From assembly GCF_000328475.2 (NCBI RefSeq), contig NC_026480.1, forward strand, positions 434,001 through 498,000: 64,000 nt of DNA, written 5' to 3'. The number at the start of each line of letters is the position of its first letter. Within the stretch, counting starts at the first letter, position 1. The stretch is from Mycosarcoma maydis (Eukaryota; Basidiomycota; Ustilaginomycetes; Ustilaginales). The notes under the pieces are model-generated. The model did no database searches, was not told the origin of the DNA, and was given only the letters and a program-made list of their open reading frames with translations. Shown here in pieces: positions 53,112 to 63,612 of the stretch. Made by a program: the position numbers and the translations under genes.

Positions 53112-54048
53112 TCAGTCATCAGCATCGGCATCTTCAACACCGATTACGCCCCCACCTTCATGAACAAAATCGTCTTCATCCATCTCGACGTCTGGATCCT
53201 CCTCGTAATCTAGATCCGCTGCTTGTCGCTCTGCGTCAGGCTCACGACTGTTCGACAGGTTCTGTTGATCTGTTCCATCCAAGTCGGCCGCTGCAGCCAC
53301 CTGGCCTGTGAATTGACTCATCTGTGCGGGAGCCTCTGCGAACGACTCGTCGACTATGCCGTTGACGGCTGCTGGGTCATCCTGTGCACCTTTTGCGGCG
53401 TACGCGTTGACGTCAGCGGAAGGATGGATGGGCAGATATGTTTGCACAAGCGCGATGAGCTCTTCGATTTGGTGCGGGTGGAATCGCTCCTCCAGTTCTT
53501 CGACAAGCGTATGCAGCTCAACCACACTTTGTGGTGCATGATTGACGATTTGGAGCCTTTCGGATCGATTCAAGCCCAAGCCGCCCCTTTTGGCTTCCGA
53601 ATCGTGGATCGAGTAACCGCGAGCTTTGAGTTCATCGAGAAAAGCGACAATGTTTTCCGCGGTTTGGTGTGCGCATGGCTTTGTCACCTGGCTGAGAGAT
53701 GAGATGGTCTGTCAAAACAAGGGAGGGTGGGGAGAAAAAAAGAAGCAGGGGCCGCTGGGATCAGTTTCTGCTGGCGCTGCTCATAGAATCCATTGAGAGG
53801 GAATAACAAGTACTCACCTCGTACTGGATGGTGCGCAGGTTCTCGGGAACTTTTGAAAGCCAGGAATCGTCGTCACCATCGCTCTTGGTTGTTGATGCGT
53901 TGCGAAGTGCATCTTCTGACATGTCTTCGGCTTCGCTGAGTTCGATTGCACCGTGGACTTGTGCCTTTTGCTCTGACTCCATCTCCTTGAGCACCTTGAG
54001 CACCTCAAAGTCGCTCAAAAGCGCTGAGCGCGCCTTGAGGATCCGCAT
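53112..54048 (-). CDS. RPC17: RNA polymerase III subunit Rpc9/Rpc17 (CRCP)
   Basis: Two exons: 53818-54048 and 53112-53708, with a 109-bp intron (GTGAGT...GACAG); 275 residues. The ATG at 54048 begins MRILKARSALLSDFEVLKVL, the usual family start. Exon 1 ends with ENLRTIQYE, continued in exon 2 by TISSLSQVTKPCAHQ; then SERLQIVNHAPQSVVELHTL and VEELEERFHPHQIEELIAL give the HRDC-like fold typical of Rpc17. Known role: forms the Pol III stalk with Rpc25 and contacts TFIIIB for initiation. The protein is much longer than the yeast one because of an acidic insert after residue 30 and a tail of about 90 residues rich in Asp and Glu. It converges with CHZ1, 128 bp between stops. Confidence 0.87.
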
Positions 54049-54611
54049 GACGTGGTAGGTGCCGACCGAGTGGAATGCTGCTATGTCGATAGAGACTGCA
54101 TAGAGTGCTCGGTCCAAAGTGCCAAGATTGTTCCAGAGCTGTGAAATGGTAGTGTGTGAGAGTGAATCAAAACACCAAAATTTATGAAGAAGAAAGTAGC
54201 GTCGCATCTGTATTATGTAAGCGGAATTTTTCGAGCTTCCGTTTAGCGGAGCTGCCTTGGAATTTTTTTTTTGGGGAGGTTCCGGTTTGGTTTGTGGTGG
54301 ACCCTATGAAGAGGTCTCTAAAGCACTCATACTCACAGATTCACGATTCGTGATTGCAACTCACGACTGTGATGACGGGCGGAAAAGTATGATTTTGGAG
54401 CCTCCACCATCGTGAATAATTCGTGATTCAGTTCTCTTTTCCGCCTCTTCTCATCTTCACTCGCACACACGCTGCCATCCGTCCTTCCACTTTGACTACT
54501 TTCGATCACATTGGTTGTGTCGAAAATTGGACTCTGCAAGTCTCTGCTGCCGGACGATCGGATCATCGGTACGACAGGAGCAGCCGGCGCGCCGAGCGTA
54601 TAGCCACCGCC
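54049..54611. promoter_or_regulatory. Divergent promoter region RPC17/SOF1
   Basis: 563 bp with no gene. AGATTCACGATTCGTGATTG at 54338-54357 and ATCGTGAATAATTCGTGATTC at 54409-54429 flank a short unique stretch, one inverted copy of the motif on each side. Confidence 0.5.
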
Positions 54612-56222
54612 ATGGTAAGTATTCCAAATACAGCAACCGCAAGAGGCTCCATAGAGGCTCTAGACTGACTCGCTGTTCGCACTAAATTCTGATTTTGGTC
54701 CTCATCTCAATAGAAGATCAAGGCGCTTTCGAGATCACTCGATGTACATGCACCCGCTCGACAGGGTGACCCTGCCCCTCTTTCGAGGAACCTTGACCCA
54801 GCATTGCATCCCTTCGACAAGCCAAGAGAATACACACGTGCACTCAATGCCGCTAAGCTAGACCGCCTCTTCGCTAAGCCGTTTGTCGGCGCCTTGGAAG
54901 GTCACATCGATGGCATCTACTCGATCGCAAAGGATACCAACAGGCTTAATGTGGTTGCTTCCGGAAGTGGCGATGGAGAAATTCGTCTTTGGGACCTGGC
55001 ACGACAGAAGCCTATCTACGTCTATCCAAAGGCACATTCCGGTATCATCCAGTCGATTTGCATCTCACCCCTGACCTTCATGTCACCCACTGGCAACTCC
55101 TCGGTGGGCCGCAGGATGCTCTCATGCTCGACAGATCGAACTGTCAAAGTGTGGGATGCGGATCCACGACCGGACGGTCTCGGACAGACAAGTTTTAATG
55201 CCATGGATGATGATGAAGACGACAACGACGACATGGATGCAGACATGACCACAGGGGGCAGCTTAAGAAGGGGTGGTCTTCTAAGTACACGAGACAAGGA
55301 CGTTCCGCCAAGTGAGACACTAACCGTGTACAGTGGCAAGGCAGCGTTCAACTCGCTGACACATCACGCCTCAAACGCGGTCTTCGCCTCGGCATCGTCC
55401 TCGATTCAAACTTGGGATCTCGAGCGCGGAGGCTCCTCTGATCCACTACTGTCCATGACCTGGGGACCAGATGCTATCAACGTAGTGCGATTCAATCTCA
55501 GCGAGCGCGAAGTTCTGGCCAGTGCTGGCAGCGATCGCGGAATTGTGCTGTACGACTTGCGCAGCGGTAAGCCTCTGACCAAGATGATTATGCAAATGCG
55601 AGCAAATGACATTGCGTGGAACCCAACGGAGCCTACCGTATTTGCGGTGGCAAGCGAGGATCACAACGTCTACACGTTTGACATGCGTCACCTCAACTCA
55701 GCCACACAAGTCTACAAGGACCACGTTGCAGCCGTCATGTCGATCGACTTCTCCCCCACGGGCACCGAGCTCGTTACGGGCTCATACGATCGAACCCTCC
55801 GCATCTGGGACTACGGCAAGGGGAACCACTCACGCGATGTCTACCACACCAAGCGTATGCAGCGCATCTTTTCTACCTCGTTCTCCATGGATGCTCGGTT
55901 CGTGCTGAGTGGATCTGACGATGGTAATCTGCGTATCTGGAAGGCCAAAGCGAGCGAGAAGCTGGGCTTGCTCAGTGGAAGAGAGATGGCCAACAGGGAA
56001 TACGCCGAGAACCTTCGCAGCAAGTGGAGTGGTATAGGTGATGTGGCAAAGATCGAGAAGCAGAGGCACGTACCCAAGGCGATCAAACAGGCACAGAAGC
56101 TCAAGAGGACCATGATCGACGCCAGGAAAAACAAGGAGGAGAACAGGCGCAAACATTCGAAAGCAGGAGACAAAAAGCCCAAAGCTGCGCGAAAGGAAGC
56201 AATTCTTTCCCAACGCGAGTAG
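54612..56222 (+). CDS. SOF1: U3 snoRNP WD40 protein Sof1 (DCAF13)
   Basis: Two exons: 54612-54614, holding only the ATG, and 54714-56222; intron 99 bp (GTAAGT...CAATAG); 503 residues. After splicing the protein starts MKIKALSRS, matching the Sof1 start, then SRNLDPALHPFDKPREYTRAL and KLDRLFAKPFVGALEGH. Seven WD repeats follow (GSGDGEIRLWDLA, CSTDRTVKVWDAD, ASSSIQTWDLE, SDRGIVLYDLR, SEDHNVYTFDMR, GSYDRTLRIWDY, SDDGNLRIWKA). Between repeats 2 and 3 is an Asp-rich insert (about residues 165-185). The C-terminal Sof1 domain is LRSKWSGIGDVAKIEKQRHV then a Lys-rich nucleolar-type tail. Known role: 18S rRNA maturation in the small-subunit processome. Confidence 0.92.
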
Positions 56223-56693
56223 CTTTCGTGATTGTTGCTGTTCCCACTTCTCCCTTGTCAGCACATCATTTGTATCCATTGTACTTGTATCATTCATAAG
56301 AGTCCGTGTCTTCGCATGACTTTGTGTTCGCTTGGCTCCGGCCCCACGATGGCGCAAAACAAGGCGTCAACTCTTTCCACGCTTCTGATCTGGAGCACAC
56401 TTTGCCGTTTGTGAACTGTCAGGTTTGCAACTTGAACGAGAATCCACAAGCTGCTGGTCTTGCAACGTGATATCGTTTGATTAGGTGATGAGCTGGAAAG
56501 ATGACAGGGGCTTCCGGTAGAGAGGCGTAAAAGACTAATTGAATACAACAGCGCATGCTACACAGCAAGTGAGCAGAGGCAAGAAGAAGAAAGATAATAT
56601 CATGAATAGACGCGGAGTGAAATTTCAAGCTAGCGTGCAAGATAATCAATGGGGGCTAGCGGTGTCATGAGAAGGGTGCGTTTTGATAGCTGG
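56223..56693. other. Convergent intergenic region SOF1/HAP2
   Basis: No gene; 3' UTRs of the two convergent genes. Confidence 0.5.
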
Positions 56694-58100
56694 CTAGGAA
56701 GCTGAAGCGGCGGATTGAGCCATTTCGGCTTTTGTAAGAAACCTTCCTCCAGGACCTCTTGGCCTCCTGACGGCATGCCTGTGCCTACTCTCGTGAAGGT
56801 AGGGCTTCTTGCCGTCTTCATCGAGACCATTGCCCTCCTTGCGGGCCTTGTCGCGAGTCTGCATGTAAGCAAGGAAATCCTTTTTCCTTTGCTCTTCGAT
56901 CCTGGCGCGTGTGGCTCTCCTCTTGAGAATGCGCTGATACTGCTTGGCATTGACGTAGAGCGGCTCATCTTCTGCGGGAGCCGAGTCGTCCTGCACGAGT
57001 TGTGCGGATCCTGGTTTGACATCAACGGCATCGTGATCGTGGAGCGAGACGCTAAGGCCAAGGTTGGTGGAGCCGGAGTGTATAGCAGGAGAGGCATGGT
57101 ATGCAAAATCTTCTGAACCCACAACCGACTGAGCGCGGGAGTTGGAAAGAGAGGCAGGTAGCGCTGGTGCAGTTGCAGAGCCATGATATGGACTGGCATG
57201 AGAAGCCTCGGTGGGAAAGCCAGGACCAAAGGACGACCAGAGACGAGAGTGTTCTGTATCGGCTACATGAGAAGTACCCAAGTCTTCTGCATCGCCGGCG
57301 TTGATCCAAGCGGTAATATCGGTGTCCTCTGGATCGGCATGATAGGACGAGATGCTGTGGTGAAAGTCGCTTGCGGGGCTGTTGGCGTTGGAAAGCGCGC
57401 TGGGAATGCGAGGACGGGTGCGGCTGCGGCTCGACGACGAGAGACGTGACCTTGGCTCCTCTTCAGCTCGGGTGCGTTTACGAGCACGAGGACGAACATT
57501 GCCTCCAGAGCCTGAATCATCGTCAAAGCCTAGCGCGCTGGCTGTTGCTGGATGAAGCAAGTCCGAGGCAGAGTAAGGAGACCCAATGTGACCAGTGTCG
57601 GAGCGCATAGAAGCAGGATTAATATCCCATGGGTACTTATTGTTGACAAGGCTGGCGTGGCTATCAGCACCACTGCTGTGCGTAGTAGCGTTGGAAGTTA
57701 CGCCGTGATACGAGTCGGCGGGGGAGTTGGCCCAGCTCAAACGACCGCTATTGGAGAGAGCAGCGACGGAAGCGCTCGAGGAGGAATGATGGTCAGCACT
57801 GGGCGAAAAGTGCTGATGCGGGGTATGTGATGTGCTGGAATACGAATCAAGATGCTGCGGAGGATGGCTCGCCAATGGGCCGTGATTGGACTGGGAAGAG
57901 GTTGGTTGTTGGAAGTAGAAAGTACCAAAGGACAGAGGATTCTGAGCCATATTGCTAGAAGCTGAAGCGGTGGCGCCAAGATGACTAGCAGAAGGAGAGC
58001 CGGTGTAAGGAACGTTGAAGCCACCAGGCGACGTCGGGTGTGGAGAGCTGGAACCCGATGGGTGGCTCATAGGCTCGTACAGATGTGAGTAAGACTGCAT
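56694..58100 (-). CDS. HAP2: CCAAT-binding factor subunit Hap2 (NF-YA)
   Basis: A single 468-residue frame from the ATG at 58100. The first 375 residues are low-complexity (Ser, His, Pro, Ala). The conserved core is near the C-terminus: [20 protein letters not shown], the helix that binds Hap3/Hap5, then [20 protein letters not shown] with GRFL, the DNA-contact region. Between them is a longer linker than in yeast or animals ([20 protein letters not shown], then LDEDG). Known role: trimeric (or tetrameric with HapX/Hap4-like) factor binding CCAAT boxes, controlling respiration, iron use and nitrogen metabolism in fungi. The protein ends 35 residues after the core; no separate activation domain is recognisable. 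Confidence 0.92.
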   Translation of the reverse strand: MQSYSHLYEPMSHPSGSSSPHPTSPGGFNVPYTGSPSASHLGATASASSNMAQNPLSFGTFYFQQPTSSQSNHGPLASHPPQHLDSYSSTSHTPHQHFSPSADHHSSSSASVAALSNSGRLSWANSPADSYHGVTSNATTHSSGADSHASLVNNKYPWDINPASMRSDTGHIGSPYSASDLLHPATASALGFDDDSGSGGNVRPRARKRTRAEEEPRSRLSSSSRSRTRPRIPSALSNANSPASDFHHSISSYHADPEDTDITAWINAGDAEDLGTSHVADTEHSRLWSSFGPGFPTEASHASPYHGSATAPALPASLSNSRAQSVVGSEDFAYHASPAIHSGSTNLGLSVSLHDHDAVDVKPGSAQLVQDDSAPAEDEPLYVNAKQYQRILKRRATRARIEEQRKKDFLAYMQTRDKARKEGNGLDEDGKKPYLHESRHRHAVRRPRGPGGRFLTKAEMAQSAASAS

Positions 58101-59649
58101 GGTGAAAGATGAAGCGGGCGTGCGAGCCTGTGATCCTTTTTTTGCGGTTGGGGCACCCTACAGGGCGCGCTTATACTGAGAGTAGTCCAGGACGATGTGC
58201 GAGAAAGCCGAGCACAGTGGGGTTGGGTAGCAGAAGCGTGTGGGATGGTGACAAGATGGAAAGAGAAGGAGTGGACGATGACGATGAATTTCGCTGCTTT
58301 CGTCTTTGCCCGATTCGTGCGTGATGAGAAGGAAGAAAACCTTGAAAATTCCACCACCGCCTGTGATCTGAAAAATTTCAGAAACTCCACCTTGTCTCAC
58401 AGGTCTCGTGTCTGGCTTAACTCGCAATCCTCACAAGTCACAAGTCACGAGTCGAGAGTTCACTCACGACTGTGAGTGTGAAATTTTGGTTTGAAATTTG
58501 CCATCTGAGTTCTTTAACCGCTCACAGGCAAAGTCGCGAGTTCAGTTATGCCGCGCCCAGCACTCCGCAAGTTAAGTCAAAGTTAGTTGCCAGGGCGCGG
58601 CGCTTTTTCGACGCTTGCAGCTAATATGCGCAGAGCGACCGACGCGAGATGCCTGCCGCTCCCAAGCAAAGAGAAAAGAAACATGTATGCCAAAGGTTCC
58701 GAAGCGACCCTTTCCGAAGCTTTCGGTTAGAAATCTCTCGTACGTGTGTTCTTTCTGGTGTTAAGTCAGCTTGTATCTCTGTGACCCTTGGCGTGGTTGA
58801 CGCTGATCCTCCTCCTGGTTTATACAATCACGGATAATCACAATGCCACTCTCCTATGGTGCTGTGCTCCACCTGGTGAGCTACCTTTGTGTATACTCTT
58901 GTAGATAACTTGTCACTAAGCATCTTCGGACCGAGCGGCAAGGGAACGTAACAGTGGTAGAAGTCCTTACAAGCTCGGTTGCTTATTGGCCTGTGTTTTG
59001 ACGAGATGCGATTGGCATTTCTATGATAATAGCATGTTGGTCATAGTCATGAATCACGAATTGAGCATGTGACCCCGTCGTGAGTTGGGTTCATGCTCCA
59101 TGACGAGTTAGCCGTGAGTTGTGTAAATAACTTGGCAGTTAACTTAGCAGCCGTCGAAAGCGCGCAAAGGTGCGGTCCGCCAAGATGCGTGCACAGGTTT
59201 TTCGAAAGGGTAAGGGTGCTGCTGTCTGCTGCCTCGTCACAGATCGGCTGTCTTGGGCATCTGAGCCAAGGCGATGGAACTTTGGCCAACACACGACACG
59301 AACATTTCGTGATTCACCTGCGTGTTGATTTAGTCGAGTGAGAGATTCAAGATTTCCTAAGTTATTGCCTGCTGCGTTCTTGTTTCAATCGTGAATGAGA
59401 CTCACCCAATCGTGAATCGTGAATCGTGAATCGTGAATCGTGAATCGTGAATCGTGAATCGTGAATCGTGAATCGTGAATCGTGAATCGTGAATCGTGAA
59501 TCGTGAATCGTGAATCGTGAATCTTGAATGCCGATGCACGTTTGAGCAAACAGTGTGAACACTACAACAAGGATCCATCTGCTGCCGCACCATGATCGTC
59601 CCTCGTCTTACTCCATAATACTGTCCTCAGACTTCTGGGCATCACAAAT
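58101..59649. promoter_or_regulatory. Long divergent intergenic region HAP2/ThuA-like
   Basis: 1.5 kb without a supportable gene, long for this gene-dense stretch. It contains GTCACAAGTCACGAGTCGAG motifs at 58434-58470 and a 7-bp tandem array at 59409-59522 close to the ThuA-like start. Confidence 0.5.
59409..59522. repeat. ATCGTGA tandem array
   Basis: About 16 head-to-tail copies of the 7-mer ATCGTGA with almost no errors, 130 bp upstream of the ThuA-like start codon. The unit is the half-site of the dispersed TCGTGAATCACGA motif found across the window. Confidence 0.95.
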
Positions 59650-60762
59650 ATGATGTTGGCCGCCTTCGTTTCCCTCCTCCTATCTCTGGCAGTGCTCGCT
59701 GTTCAAGCTTCGATAACAACAACAGCAGCAGCAGCATCATCGCCTCCTCGCATTTTGCTCTACACGAAGACCGCCGGTTTCAGACACGAGTCGATCCCAA
59801 TCGCCATCCGCACCATTGCAGCACTCGGAAACGGCTCACTTGCTCTGCCTTCCTCGGCCGTTGACCCTTCCATTTCCGCGCTCCGCTGGTCTACGGTCAA
59901 CACCGAAGATGAGACTCGATTTCACAACCTCACCTTCTTATCCGAATTTGACGCCATTGGCTTCGTCAGCACTACCGACCAGGATCCTCCTCTCACAGGC
60001 ACCGTCCTCGATGACCGGGGCATGCGCAACTTTGCTCGCTACATCGAGCAAGGAGGCAACTACTTTGGTATTCACTCCGCATCTGCCACGCTTTTCGGCG
60101 CTCCTTTCTATGGTCGGTTGGTTGGCGCCTACTTTGACTACCATCCACAGATCCAGAATGTCTCGGTTAGAGCGGTCGATGCTTCACATCCTTCCACATC
60201 AAAATGGCCAACAGATGGGCTGCGCATTTACGAAGAGGTCTACAACTTCCGCTCAGATCCCAGAAATCTACCCTCGCCTGCCCATGTGCTCGTGACCAAT
60301 GCTTCCACCTACCAGGATCCAGGCGTTAATCAGCAGGGTTTCCGGAACGGCACCAACGGCCCTGCGCCTCATCCGCTCGCCTGGTGGAGACAAGGTGGTC
60401 TACTCGACAGCAACTCCTCCACCGATGCAAGTGTAAGCGGAACGGGAGGAGCCAACATCCAGGCATCAGGAGGGCCAGGCAGGGCATGGTACACTAGCTT
60501 GGGGCATGATATTTCCACTTGGCAACTTGATCTCTTCCGTGGTCATGTTGCTGGTGGAATCGGCTGGGTTCTTGAATCGTCTACCTCGACATCCACGCCG
60601 AACAGCACCGCCACGGGAGCTAACAGCACATCGAGCAACACCCCAGCTCCGCACACAGATAGCAGCGATGCCCAGCATCTTGTGGCCTGCCGTCTGCCCA
60701 TGCTGGCTGCCACCGCGCTCCTTATTAGCGTGTTGTCGCGCTTTTTTGTATTTGTAGCATAG
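59650..60762 (+). CDS. Secreted ThuA-like domain protein, probably GPI-anchored
   Basis: 370 residues. N-terminal signal peptide (MMLAAFVSLLLSLAVLAVQA), then a ThuA-like (glutamine-amidotransferase-fold) domain: RILLYTKTAGFRHESI, FDAIGFVSTT, YIEQGGNYFGIHSASATLF, GRLVGAYFDYHPQ, EEVYNFRSDPR, PLAWWRQGG, GRAWYTSLGHD. Two Met codons start the frame; the second is equally possible. Several N-glycosylation sequons are present. After the domain comes a Ser/Thr-rich stretch and a hydrophobic C-terminus (ATALLISVLSRFFVFVA), the usual layout of a GPI-anchored wall or membrane protein. ThuA-like proteins are linked to sugar use in bacteria, but the biochemical function of fungal members is not established, so no substrate is proposed. 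Confidence 0.85.
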   Translation: MMLAAFVSLLLSLAVLAVQASITTTAAAASSPPRILLYTKTAGFRHESIPIAIRTIAALGNGSLALPSSAVDPSISALRWSTVNTEDETRFHNLTFLSEFDAIGFVSTTDQDPPLTGTVLDDRGMRNFARYIEQGGNYFGIHSASATLFGAPFYGRLVGAYFDYHPQIQNVSVRAVDASHPSTSKWPTDGLRIYEEVYNFRSDPRNLPSPAHVLVTNASTYQDPGVNQQGFRNGTNGPAPHPLAWWRQGGLLDSNSSTDASVSGTGGANIQASGGPGRAWYTSLGHDISTWQLDLFRGHVAGGIGWVLESSTSTSTPNSTATGANSTSSNTPAPHTDSSDAQHLVACRLPMLAATALLISVLSRFFVFVA

Positions 60763-61211
60763 ACTGCCTCACACTCCTCCAACGCTGTTCGACGGTAAAG
60801 CTCATCCGCTTCAGGCTGAAGGTAGCACACGTCAGACATTGCAAGTTTCACTTGAAGAGCACCGAAACGAAGCCCATCGAAATGAACGCGCCAAAGACGC
60901 TTGTCGATACAAACAATCGTAAATCACAGACACGAAATGAGGATCGTCGAGAAGCACTCACGACTTGTCGAAGAAAACTGAAATTCTCCACACGACCCAG
61001 TCGCGATTTTTGGCTTCTGTAAGTTTGCGCCGTTTCCTCGGTGACTTTGCGATAAAATTCTTCTCAAAACGTCGGCAATCGGCAGCAATCACGAATGACG
61101 ATTGGCAACATTCACGATTTTTTTTTTTTTTTTTGACTGTGACAAGTTCTCTACTGTCCAATCCTCAGGCCACCACATTCAATATCCCATCATCGTGAGC
61201 TTTCTTGTTCG
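60763..61211. promoter_or_regulatory. Region between ThuA-like gene and KEL3
   Basis: No gene. A run of 17 T's (61118-61134) lies about 80 bp upstream of the KEL3 start codon and could act as a nucleosome-excluding promoter element. Confidence 0.5.
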
Positions 61212-63356
61212 ATGGGGAAGAAGGGAAAGACTTCTGCCGGGAAGGCGGCTGCAAAAGCCGCAAAGAAAGAAAAAGCGGAAAAGCAGGCCACCCGAAAACT
61301 CACGAAACAAGCAGCGAAGCAGAAATCGCAGTCCAATGCTACCTCGTCTTCGAGCCACTCGAAGAAGAACGGTAAGAAAGGCGCAGCAGTTGTAGATGAC
61401 GACGAAGAAGACCTCGATGCTCTCTTAGCCAGATATCGGGAACAGTGGGAACAGGAGCATGCTGTAGCCGAAGAAAAGGTTGGTGGCCCTCCTTCGCGCA
61501 GGGCCAATGCAACCTTCACCCCTTGCCCACTCGGCAACGACTTGTACCTCTTTGGAGGCGAGTACTTCAACGGCGAGCGCGTCGCTTTCTACCAGGACAT
61601 GTACCGCTATATACCCGATAAGAACGAGTGGCGCACGTACGCATCCAAGAACCAGCCTGGTCCTCGATCAGCACATCAAGTTGCTGCCACCCCGGCACAG
61701 GGTGGTATGCTCTGGCTGTTTGGAGGAGAATTCTCAGGCGCGAGGCAGAACGCCTTTCACCACTATCGCGACCTCTGGGCATTCAGCATAGAGTCGAAAG
61801 CATGGGAACGCATCGATACCAAGCTGCGCCCCAGCGCTCGCAGTGGTCACCGTATGACCTTCTGGAAACACTACCTTGTTCTCTTTGGTGGTTTTATCGA
61901 CACAGGTGTCAAGACCCAGTACCTCAACGACCTTTGGATCTTTGACACGCAAAACACTTTCAAATGGACCGAGATCAAACAGAACGATCTTCGTCGCCCA
62001 CCACCACGCTCCGGGTTTTCCTTCCTTTCATGTCCAGAAGGTATCGTCTTGCACGGTGGATACTGCAAAAAGTATGTCAAAGGTCAACGCACGCAGGGCG
62101 TAGCCTTGGAGGACACATGGTTGCTCAAGATGGACGAGGACCTCACTAAGCTCGATTGGGCCAAGCGCAGAAAAGTGGGTTATGCACCCAACCCAGTGCG
62201 CAGCGGATGCACCATGGCACTTTGGCAATCCAAGAGCATGGGCATTCTCTTCGGCGGTGTCACAGACACGGAGGCAGACGAGGAGACCATGGAAAGCACC
62301 TTCCACAAGGATCTCTACGGATACCAGCTTCCAGGTACGGGCAGGTGGATCAGTCTGAATCTGAAACGTCCCAAGAAGAAAGGAGGCGCAGGCAGGAGGA
62401 AAAAGAAGCAGCAACAACAGCAACACCAACAGCAGCAGCAGCATCACAGCAACGATCATGATACGGACGACGACGAAGAGCACGACTACGCCTCGGACAA
62501 TGACGATAGTGGCGAACAAGCAAAGGATCTTGCAGAGTCGACGGACAGGCTTCAGATCCAGATTCCGACCCAACCACCGCCTCCATCTCGAGTGCAACAA
62601 GACGAGGAAGAAGACGACCCTGACGACCCGCTCAAGACGATTCCGCTCGAACGATACAACGTCATGCTTGCTGTGCAGCGCAACATTCTGTACGTGTATG
62701 GCGGCATCTTTGAAGCTGGCAACCGAGAATACACGTTGGACGATTTCTACACTCTCGACCTGACCAAGCTGGAACGCTTCACGTGTCTCAGAGAATGTCC
62801 CATCGACGCGCTCGAATGGGACGAGTCTGAATCGGAAGATGACTCTGACTCCGAGTCTGGCTCTGACACCGAATCCGAATCTGAATCCGAATCAGAGGGA
62901 GAAGAAGGGGACGAGATTCCTGAAGGATTCGAATTCGACGAAATCGACTCGGACGATGAAGAAGCCAGACGCGCCAAAATGTCGGTTGCCGAAAAGGAAG
63001 CGCTGCGCGCCAAAGCACAAGCTTTCATGGGCGTCGCCTCCGACAGCGCTCGTACGGAGCAAGAGGTGCTCTCTACTCCTCAGCCGGGCGAGAAGCTGCG
63101 CGCCTTCTACGAACGCACCAAACAGCACTGGGCCTCGACCGCGCTCATCGAGAGCCAAGGCAAATTACGTGGCAAGGAAATGCGCAAACGTGGATTCGCG
63201 CTTGCCGACCAGCAGTACCAAGAGTACAAGCCCATCTTGGAAGAGATCGAAAGAATTCGTGCCGAAGCTGGCTTGGATGAAGCCGAGGCAGCGGTCAACA
63301 AGGTTGGCGGTATCGGAGCCGGTAGCACCGGTGTCGATTCGAGGAATCGCAGGTGA
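61212..63356 (+). CDS. KEL3: Kelch-repeat protein Kel3/KLHDC4-like
   Basis: A single 714-residue frame. Lys/Ala-rich N-terminus (GKTSAGKAAAKAAKKEKAEK) and LDALLARYREQWEQE, then six kelch blades with their GG signatures: LYLFGGEYF, LWLFGGEFS, LVLFGGFID, IVLHGGYCK, GILFGGVTD and ILYVYGGIFE. A long insert between blades 5 and 6 (coding about 62380-62630) has Lys-rich, poly-Gln/His and acidic runs. After the propeller comes an acidic Ser/Glu stretch (about 62823-62910) and a conserved helical C-terminal domain (LRAFYERTKQHWASTALIES, RGKEMRKRGFALADQQYQEY). The same overall plan as yeast Kel3 and animal KLHDC4; molecular function is poorly known. Confidence 0.9.
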   Translation: MGKKGKTSAGKAAAKAAKKEKAEKQATRKLTKQAAKQKSQSNATSSSSHSKKNGKKGAAVVDDDEEDLDALLARYREQWEQEHAVAEEKVGGPPSRRANATFTPCPLGNDLYLFGGEYFNGERVAFYQDMYRYIPDKNEWRTYASKNQPGPRSAHQVAATPAQGGMLWLFGGEFSGARQNAFHHYRDLWAFSIESKAWERIDTKLRPSARSGHRMTFWKHYLVLFGGFIDTGVKTQYLNDLWIFDTQNTFKWTEIKQNDLRRPPPRSGFSFLSCPEGIVLHGGYCKKYVKGQRTQGVALEDTWLLKMDEDLTKLDWAKRRKVGYAPNPVRSGCTMALWQSKSMGILFGGVTDTEADEETMESTFHKDLYGYQLPGTGRWISLNLKRPKKKGGAGRRKKKQQQQQHQQQQQHHSNDHDTDDDEEHDYASDNDDSGEQAKDLAESTDRLQIQIPTQPPPPSRVQQDEEEDDPDDPLKTIPLERYNVMLAVQRNILYVYGGIFEAGNREYTLDDFYTLDLTKLERFTCLRECPIDALEWDESESEDDSDSESGSDTESESESESEGEEGDEIPEGFEFDEIDSDDEEARRAKMSVAEKEALRAKAQAFMGVASDSARTEQEVLSTPQPGEKLRAFYERTKQHWASTALIESQGKLRGKEMRKRGFALADQQYQEYKPILEEIERIRAEAGLDEAEAAVNKVGGIGAGSTGVDSRNRR
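62400..62460 (+). repeat. CAG/CAA trinucleotide tract in KEL3
   Basis: In-frame tract coding poly-Gln with some His, between kelch blades. A candidate length polymorphism. Confidence 0.85.
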
Positions 63357-63612
63357 GAGCAAAGCAAAAGCCGAGATTGGCACACGCAAATCCAACCGAA
63401 ACAACAGCAAGAACAACAGCAGCAGCATCGAAAGCAGCGTGTATGCTTTGTGAAAACTCGTGCTGTTGCGTGAGACCTTGATAGGCTAGATACTGACAAG
63501 ACTGAGACGAGCAGGAAGGAGGCTTAAGTGACGCTGCGGTGTGCGGCAGTGCGGAACACAGCAGGCCGCGGCGCTCGTGTTGGCTAAGGTAGAAGGTTGC
63601 TCAACTGGTGCT

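Noticed and set aside
59409..59522. CRISPR-like array
   Set aside because: Pure 7-bp tandem repeat without spacers in a eukaryote.
59402..59593. Open frames of repeated ITIHDSRF-type peptides over the ATCGTGA array
   Set aside because: A 7-bp repeat without stops reads open in several frames; no gene is expected.
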